Source: Desulfonema magnum (lineage in GTDB: Bacteria > Desulfobacterota > Desulfobacteria > Desulfobacterales > 4be13). Taken from it: a DNA stretch of 64,000 nt. Where the stretch lies: NCBI RefSeq assembly GCF_017377395.1, contig NZ_CP061800.1, positions 310,001 to 374,000 of the forward strand. Reading direction: 5' to 3'. Under the pieces are notes generated by a model. That model was not told the origin of the DNA. It did not search any database and saw only the letters and a list, made by a program, of their open reading frames with translations. The position numbers and the translations under genes are program-made. Shown piece by piece: positions 60,275 through 64,000 of the stretch (positions are counted from its first letter, which is position 1; every line of letters begins with the position of its first letter).

Positions 60275-60751
60275 TTACTTTTTATTCCCAGATGGAAGCA
60301 TCGGTTTGGCAGATGAAATATTCAGACACCACGCGCCATCTTCCCATACCCATTTTTCTTCTTTGGTAAAGGTAAATTCAATGCCCATCTGATCCGTTGT
60401 AAAGTCAACTTTGACAGTGGCTTCCTGACCAGGTTTTCTCATTTCCACTTCCTTAATGGAAAATGCTTTTATATTGATATGGGGTTTCTGAAGAAACTTA
60501 TCCCGAGTCACTTTTTGTTGAAAATGCTTTACTGTCATATCATAAATGGTCCCCAACTCTTTGCTGACTCTCGCCTCCCATTCTGTCCGGACCCGTTGTC
60601 GCAAAGCTTCCTCAGTATTATTCTTTATGGCGGACACCGCAATCTGTGAAGATGTAACCGAATGTCGCAAAGCTTCCTTTTTTGTGCAGGCGGTAAACAT
60701 CAAAAGAGCAACAAATACAACAAAAATTACACCTGTCGAACGATAATTCAT
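60275..60751 (-). CDS. Lipoprotein with NTF2-like domain
   Basis: A 158-residue protein. The signal ends in the lipobox FTAC (MFTACTKK). EEALRQRVRTEWEARVSKEL and a final WVWEDGAWCLNI strand resemble the NTF2-like/SnoaL-like domain of the protein at 50003. Function unknown. Its start overlaps the selenoprotein stop (ATGA), so both are made together at the envelope. Confidence 0.65.
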   Translation of the reverse strand: MNYRSTGVIFVVFVALLMFTACTKKEALRHSVTSSQIAVSAIKNNTEEALRQRVRTEWEARVSKELGTIYDMTVKHFQQKVTRDKFLQKPHINIKAFSIKEVEMRKPGQEATVKVDFTTDQMGIEFTFTKEEKWVWEDGAWCLNISSAKPMLPSGNKK

Positions 60752-61839
60752 TTTCTACCTCTAGCTTGCTGTTCTTTCATCAGCAGTTGATAATATTCAT
60801 AGGGGGTTAATTTTAGCAATGCTCTTGCTTCTTCTTCCATTTTTTGTCTCTCTTCTTCTCGGACTTTCTTTTTAACATCATCGCCTGTTATTTTAAGAAT
60901 TCGGGTATCAAACGGAACCATATCACCCAGCTTTAAGATTTTTGCTTCATTTTTAATAAGTTTACCGTTATCACCCAATGTCAGCCTGACAGATCCGAGA
61001 TATCTGCCATGATAAACTGCGTCTAAAACAGGAACACCTTTCCTTTTTTCAGGAGATATTCGCTTTCGGGTCTGACCGGTTATCCCCAGATCAATGCCCT
61101 CTGTATTGTTCATCATCAGACGGGTCGCCTCAAATCCGCATTGAGAAAGCAGAATGACAATATCAGCTTGTTTTCTGACCTCGGGCACCAGACTTTTGAC
61201 AGCCTCTTCAGGTGGAAGAATCTCCAACAGTTCTGTAATCCGTGTTTTGTCATTTACATCATCATTTTTTCTGAGCCTTCGCTGTTTTTGGCATGTGTCG
61301 GAAGTCATTGGCGGTCCGGATCTGTCAGAAGTCGGTTCCGGAGGCATGATTCCGAGTATGCCGACAGTGACATCTCCCACCTTTCTGATGGCATATTTTT
61401 TTCCAAAAGGAAGCCCGCTATCCTTGTAAACCAAATTTGAGGTAATCAGGGGAACACCAGCTTTTGAACTTGCCTCTTTTAAAAAATCAGTGCCAAGCCA
61501 GAGTTCATTCCATCCGGCATTCATGGCAGCGTAGCCCATGATGCCCATTGCTTCCAAACCGAGTTCAGCCATCCTTTTCCGACTCTGACCATGAAGTGGA
61601 AAAAGTCCTCCGCAATCTAACAGAAGTACTTCACCTTCCTTGTTTCTGGTCCAATTCATAACAGTTGAGCTTCGGGCCAGACCGCCCGAACTTTTTCCTC
61701 CTCAGCCGCGCATCGCTGTGATATGGCCCTCTATGTCACCCGTATAAAGTATGGTTATGTTTTTTTTAGCAAAACTGGCTAATGGCAATCCTATTGACAA
61801 AGCCATCGCCAAACAAATTGAAATAAAAAATTGTTTCAA
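60748..61839 (-). CDS. UshA-like metallophosphoesterase selenoprotein (in-frame UGA = Sec)
   Basis: From TTG 61839 (AGGAG upstream) the frame encodes a signal peptide (SICLAMALSIGLPLASFA), ITILYTGDIEGHITAMRG, then TGA at 61704-61702, then GGKSSGGLARSSTVMNWTRN and on to 60748: 363 residues with Sec at 46. The D-x-E-G-H motif before the UGA and GGLAR after it belong to the 5'-nucleotidase/UshA N-terminal phosphoesterase, where relatives carry Cys near this point. LLLDCGGLF, GWNELWLGTDFL and GITGQTRKR follow. A hairpin with a GGTCTG loop 18 bases after the UGA acts as bSECIS. Starting at the ATG 61659 would lose the signal and first metal motif. Confidence 0.82.
61668..61704 (-). promoter_or_regulatory. 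Bacterial SECIS element for UGA recoding
   Basis: On the minus strand, 18 bases separate the UGA from the loop. TTCGGGC and GCCCGAA form a perfect 7-bp stem (61671-61690) closed by the loop GGTCTG. E. coli fdhF has the same 18-base spacing and a GGUCU loop that SelB recognises. Confidence 0.8.
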
Positions 61840-61860
61840 GACAATTCTCCTATGTACTCA

Positions 61861-61900
61861 TCAATTGTCAGTTGTCAGTTGCCGGTTGTCAGTTGTCAGA
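61861..61900. repeat. Heptamer repeat GTCAGTT upstream of the selenoprotein
   Basis: GTCAGTTGTCAGTTGCCGGT followed by TGTCAGTTGTCAG keeps 7-base register, about 20 bases before the selenoprotein start. Confidence 0.7.
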
Positions 61901-62010
61901 CATCCCCATAAGTATCTAAAATCATTGTCTTAGAGTATTTCATATCCATTTTTTTATGCATCAATAATTTCAACATGTTATGAGAATTTACGACTGTCGA
62001 GATATGTAAA

Positions 62011-62084
62011 TATTGTAGTCCTAAATGATTTATAAAAGTTTCTTTCTATATATAATTTTCCACAAATCATTTAGGGTTACAATA
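62011..62084. repeat. Short inverted repeat
   Basis: TATTGTAGTCCTAAATGATT pairs with AATCATTTAGGGTTACAATA around an AT-rich centre. It is the main structure in the 61840-62293 gap, which has no supported gene. It may end the SecB-like transcript. Confidence 0.65.
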
Positions 62085-62293
62085 TGTAAGCGTTTAAACG
62101 GCGTCATAATTCCTTGCCGGACAGAGATTGAAAGCTCGTCCGAAAAGTTTTACCAAATCATCTTTGATAAATATTTTGTAAGGGAACAAAAACCTGTACA
62201 GCAAAAATTTGCAACAGAACCGCCCGAAAAGTTATGATTTCAGGCTGATGTATATAGGGTAAATTCGGTGCCTCAATACTGATTATCAGATAT

Positions 62294-62737
62294 TCATTTT
62301 GATTCAACAGAGGCAGGGCAGTCTGTTGTTTCTACGCTTCTTTTATTATTTTGTTTAAACTTGGCAGCAAAATTAATGGCAGGTAAAATTATAGGCGGAA
62401 TATTTGCCTGTGCGGTGTAGCTGGTAATTATGCTGCGAGCAAAAGGATACATTATTGCAGGGGAATTCTGAGTGGCAAGCTTCTCAAAAAGTTCCTGTGA
62501 CATATCTTCGGTTCCGAGAAATCCGCCCTTCATTCTGATAAAAAATTTGAAAGATTCAGCTTCGAGAGAAACATCCATAATGACTTCAACGAAGCGCTTT
62601 TTATCTTCGTCATAATTTTGCTGAACTTCGACGGATTGTGACAACTTCAGATTTTTAGGGTCAAAGCCGTCTTCAATTTCACAATGTATCTTACTAATAC
62701 GGTAGCCTACGAATCGGAACGGACTTTCTTCAGTCAT
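62294..62737 (-). CDS. SecB-like chaperone
   Basis: A 147-residue protein. The C-terminal half, SPAIMYPFARSIITSYTAQA, then IPPIILPAINFAAKF, matches the SecB core (APAILFPYxRELI...LPPVLLPPVNF in the family). The N-terminal beta-rich half also fits (EVIMDVSLEAESFKFFIRMK). SecB keeps precursors unfolded, and solitary SecB-like proteins also guard antitoxins in toxin-antitoxin-chaperone (TAC) systems. Here it is the third gene after an ART-like gene and a small protein, so the TAC role is the more likely one. Confidence 0.75.
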   Translation of the reverse strand: MTEESPFRFVGYRISKIHCEIEDGFDPKNLKLSQSVEVQQNYDEDKKRFVEVIMDVSLEAESFKFFIRMKGGFLGTEDMSQELFEKLATQNSPAIMYPFARSIITSYTAQANIPPIILPAINFAAKFKQNNKRSVETTDCPASVESK

Positions 62738-62803
62738 ATTAAAAATCCTGTCGGAAAAAACCTCTTTACTAACGGAATTTTCCCTTGAATTATTATAATT
62801 TTT

Positions 62804-63091
62804 TTATGCAGCTATTAAAAGAGTCATTTCTGTTTCAATATAAGTATCCGACCTTTCATAATCTGTAATAATGTTTTCATGATCAATGATGTCAGCACCA
62901 GTTTCGAATGTTCCGTAAATATTCTTTATATAAGCAGGGTGCTTGTAAGCTACTGAAGACACAAATTCAATATTAATAAAATCAATATTGTCAAGTTTTT
63001 GTGATTCTTCAAAAAGTTGTTCATAGTCTTCAAGCGTCATTGCTTTCACTTTATTAAGAATTTCTTTCAGAATCTCTGTTCCCGGATTCAT
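62804..63091 (-). CDS. Small protein between ART-like gene and SecB-like chaperone; candidate antitoxin
   Basis: A 95-residue acidic protein from MNPGTEILKEILNKVKAMTL (ATG 63091). No DNA-binding domain or known family was recognised. It begins 38 bases inside the ART-like gene, so translation is coupled, and it is followed 66 bases later by the SecB-like gene. The acidic, probably flexible end (ITDYERSDTYIETEMTLLIA) could be the chaperone-addiction segment seen in TAC antitoxins. Antitoxin role is inferred from position only. Confidence 0.5.
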   Translation of the reverse strand: MNPGTEILKEILNKVKAMTLEDYEQLFEESQKLDNIDFINIEFVSSVAYKHPAYIKNIYGTFETGADIIDHENIITDYERSDTYIETEMTLLIAA

Positions 63092-63605
63092 ATTTCCCCC
63101 CAGTTTTATAAAGTACATTTTTCTTTATACATTCAGGCTGTTTTACACAAATTTGTATCTGAAATTTTTCTATAATCGGCGAATAATATCCGCCGAATTT
63201 TCCGGCATTAACCGGCGCTCTGATAAGTTCTGCTTTCTTCTCTTTGGCCATCAAATTGAATACAGCCCTGTCTGAAAAATTTTTCAAATTTTTCCCTGAT
63301 TTTTTATGAAATCCTAAAAGCATCTCCTTTATTTCTCTGAACAATTTTTTATGCTCATCATTAAACACCAGATCAATATAAAGGTCAGTTTCTATTTCGG
63401 CTTGAAATACTGCCCAGTGTTTCAGATGCTTAACCTTGATTGCCCAGTTTCTGGCTTCCGTAAAACCATTTGTCAAAGGTGACATATCTTCAAAAAAATA
63501 TATCCCCTCACCGAACCATTCTTTTTTCCCAGAAAATTTATAGCCCTGATTAAAAATGCTGTCAATATTGTTCGCGTCTGTTCCGTGATAGCCAATAAAT
63601 TTCAT
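63054..63605 (-). CDS. ADP-ribosyltransferase-like protein; candidate toxin
   Basis: A 183-residue protein from MKFIGYHGTDANNIDSIFNQ (ATG 63605). YHGTD, then about 20 residues on WFGEGIYFFED, then FTEARNWAIK, recall the H-Y part of PARP/DUF3990-like ART folds (HGT strand, GxGxYF strand, A..WA helix). A late strand, IIEKFQIQICVK, could hold the third catalytic position. Family call is by motif only. The start codon follows TTTGTGA-type heptamers, and no ribosome site is visible; the frame runs on through the repeats to 63710. Confidence 0.5.
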   Translation of the reverse strand: MKFIGYHGTDANNIDSIFNQGYKFSGKKEWFGEGIYFFEDMSPLTNGFTEARNWAIKVKHLKHWAVFQAEIETDLYIDLVFNDEHKKLFREIKEMLLGFHKKSGKNLKNFSDRAVFNLMAKEKKAELIRAPVNAGKFGGYYSPIIEKFQIQICVKQPECIKKNVLYKTGGKYESGNRDSERNS

Positions 63606-63752
63606 TGTGATTTGTGGTTTGTGATTTGTCAATGGTGATTTGTGATTTATAACATTGTGATTGGTGATTGGTGATTGGTGATTTATAAAATTGTGATTTT
63701 TTGTCATCAATCACTAATCCCCAATCACAAATCACAAATCACCAGTCACTAA
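63606..63752. repeat. TTTGTGA / TTGGTGA heptamer region
   Basis: It mixes TTTGTGA, TTGGTGA and inverted TCACAAA units, largely in 7-base register. It forms the gap between the ART-like gene and the gene at 63732, covers the first gene's initiation region and reaches the last codons of the second. Confidence 0.75.
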
Positions 63753-64000
63753 CATATCTCCCATAAGACGAGAGCCATCATTTGAGCCTATTAGATAAAC
63801 ACCGGTCAAAGGCTGTCCCTCGTAAGATTTGATTTTGACATATCTGGCAGACCGGGAAACCTCATCACCAAATAAATTCCCTATGGTATCGGACAGACGC
63901 TGGTTCGGATTCAGATGCTTTCTTATAACATCCAGAAGATGTCCTTTTTTATTAAAAGCAGAAAGAGAAATATTTGTGGATGAATTACCAGTATTCATGA
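63732..64000 (-). CDS. C-terminal end of a large exported/adhesin-like protein (runs off the right edge)
   Basis: The frame is open from the window edge and ends at 63732 (about 89 residues). NTGNSSTNISLSAFNKKGHL, LNPNQRLSDTIGNLFGDEV, YVKIKSYEGQPLTGVYLIGS is the pattern of extracellular beta-sandwich repeats (N-x-G-x-S-x...L-x-A then P-x-Q-x...LF then G-x-x-L-x-G). The ATG at 63998 is probably internal. The last codons touch the heptamer region. Confidence 0.5.
   Translation of the reverse strand, partial: MNTGNSSTNISLSAFNKKGHLLDVIRKHLNPNQRLSDTIGNLFGDEVSRSARYVKIKSYEGQPLTGVYLIGSNDGSRLMGDMLVTGDL

Noticed and set aside
60748..61659. Taking the UshA-like gene as starting at ATG 61659
   Set aside because: That would lose the signal peptide and first metal motif. 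The upstream frame continues through a UGA with a matching bSECIS.

Overview
The window looks like a chromosomal stretch of a large-genome, repeat-rich sulfate-reducing bacterium of the Desulfobacterota (Desulfonema-like relatives would fit). This is an inference from the gene families, not from a marker gene. The supporting signs are delta-proteobacterial-type c-di-GMP-I riboswitches, a PEP-CTERM-type protein, a caspase-like lipoprotein, DUF4384 proteins, a UGA-encoded selenoprotein, many toxin-antitoxin pairs, and dense families of short palindromic repeats. I saw no rRNA, tRNA or CRISPR array.

Layout. 0-11 kb is regulatory and repeat-rich. It holds tandem c-di-GMP riboswitches ahead of secreted proteins, a PilZ protein, a large ATPase/BTAD regulator, a broken hydrolase, and a Nudix plus metallophosphoesterase pair. 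11.6-13.2 kb is hipBA with three operators spaced exactly 50 bp apart. 13.2-22.1 kb has a four-gene sigma-like/DUF4384 operon on the minus strand, then a repeat-built secreted protein, a DMT transporter, a caspase-like lipoprotein and a second lipoprotein on the plus strand. 22.1-26.2 kb holds pieces of what appears to be a decayed pPIWI-RE type defence island, with a phosphoribosyltransferase gene pair lying between two copies of the REase gene. 26.3-31.3 kb has a large unknown gene, an IS1-family element and two toxin-antitoxin loci. 32-36.4 kb has a CHASE2 cyclase, an M48 protease and an SH3 protein.

36.5-49.2 kb and 54.3-59.7 kb are a surface-polysaccharide locus: Wzm/Wzt ABC export, several family-2 glycosyltransferases, two polytopic GT39-like membrane proteins, a sulfotransferase fused to a coiled coil, a DegT aminotransferase, an SDR epimerase/dehydratase, a GtrB-like transferase, a WbqC-like protein and a methyltransferase. 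It is interrupted by HicAB, a YefM/YoeB-like pair, an exported unknown protein and tandem palindromic repeats. 60.3-64 kb carries a lipoprotein, a UshA-like selenoprotein that a standard gene caller would truncate, and a SecB-like / ADP-ribosyltransferase-like three-gene cassette that resembles a toxin-antitoxin-chaperone system.

Common themes are c-di-GMP control of surface proteins, a glycan cell surface, and strong genome plasticity. Heptanucleotide repeats sit over the translation starts of several genes, hairpin elements fill most intergenic gaps, genes are partly duplicated, and toxins have decayed while their antitoxins remain open.
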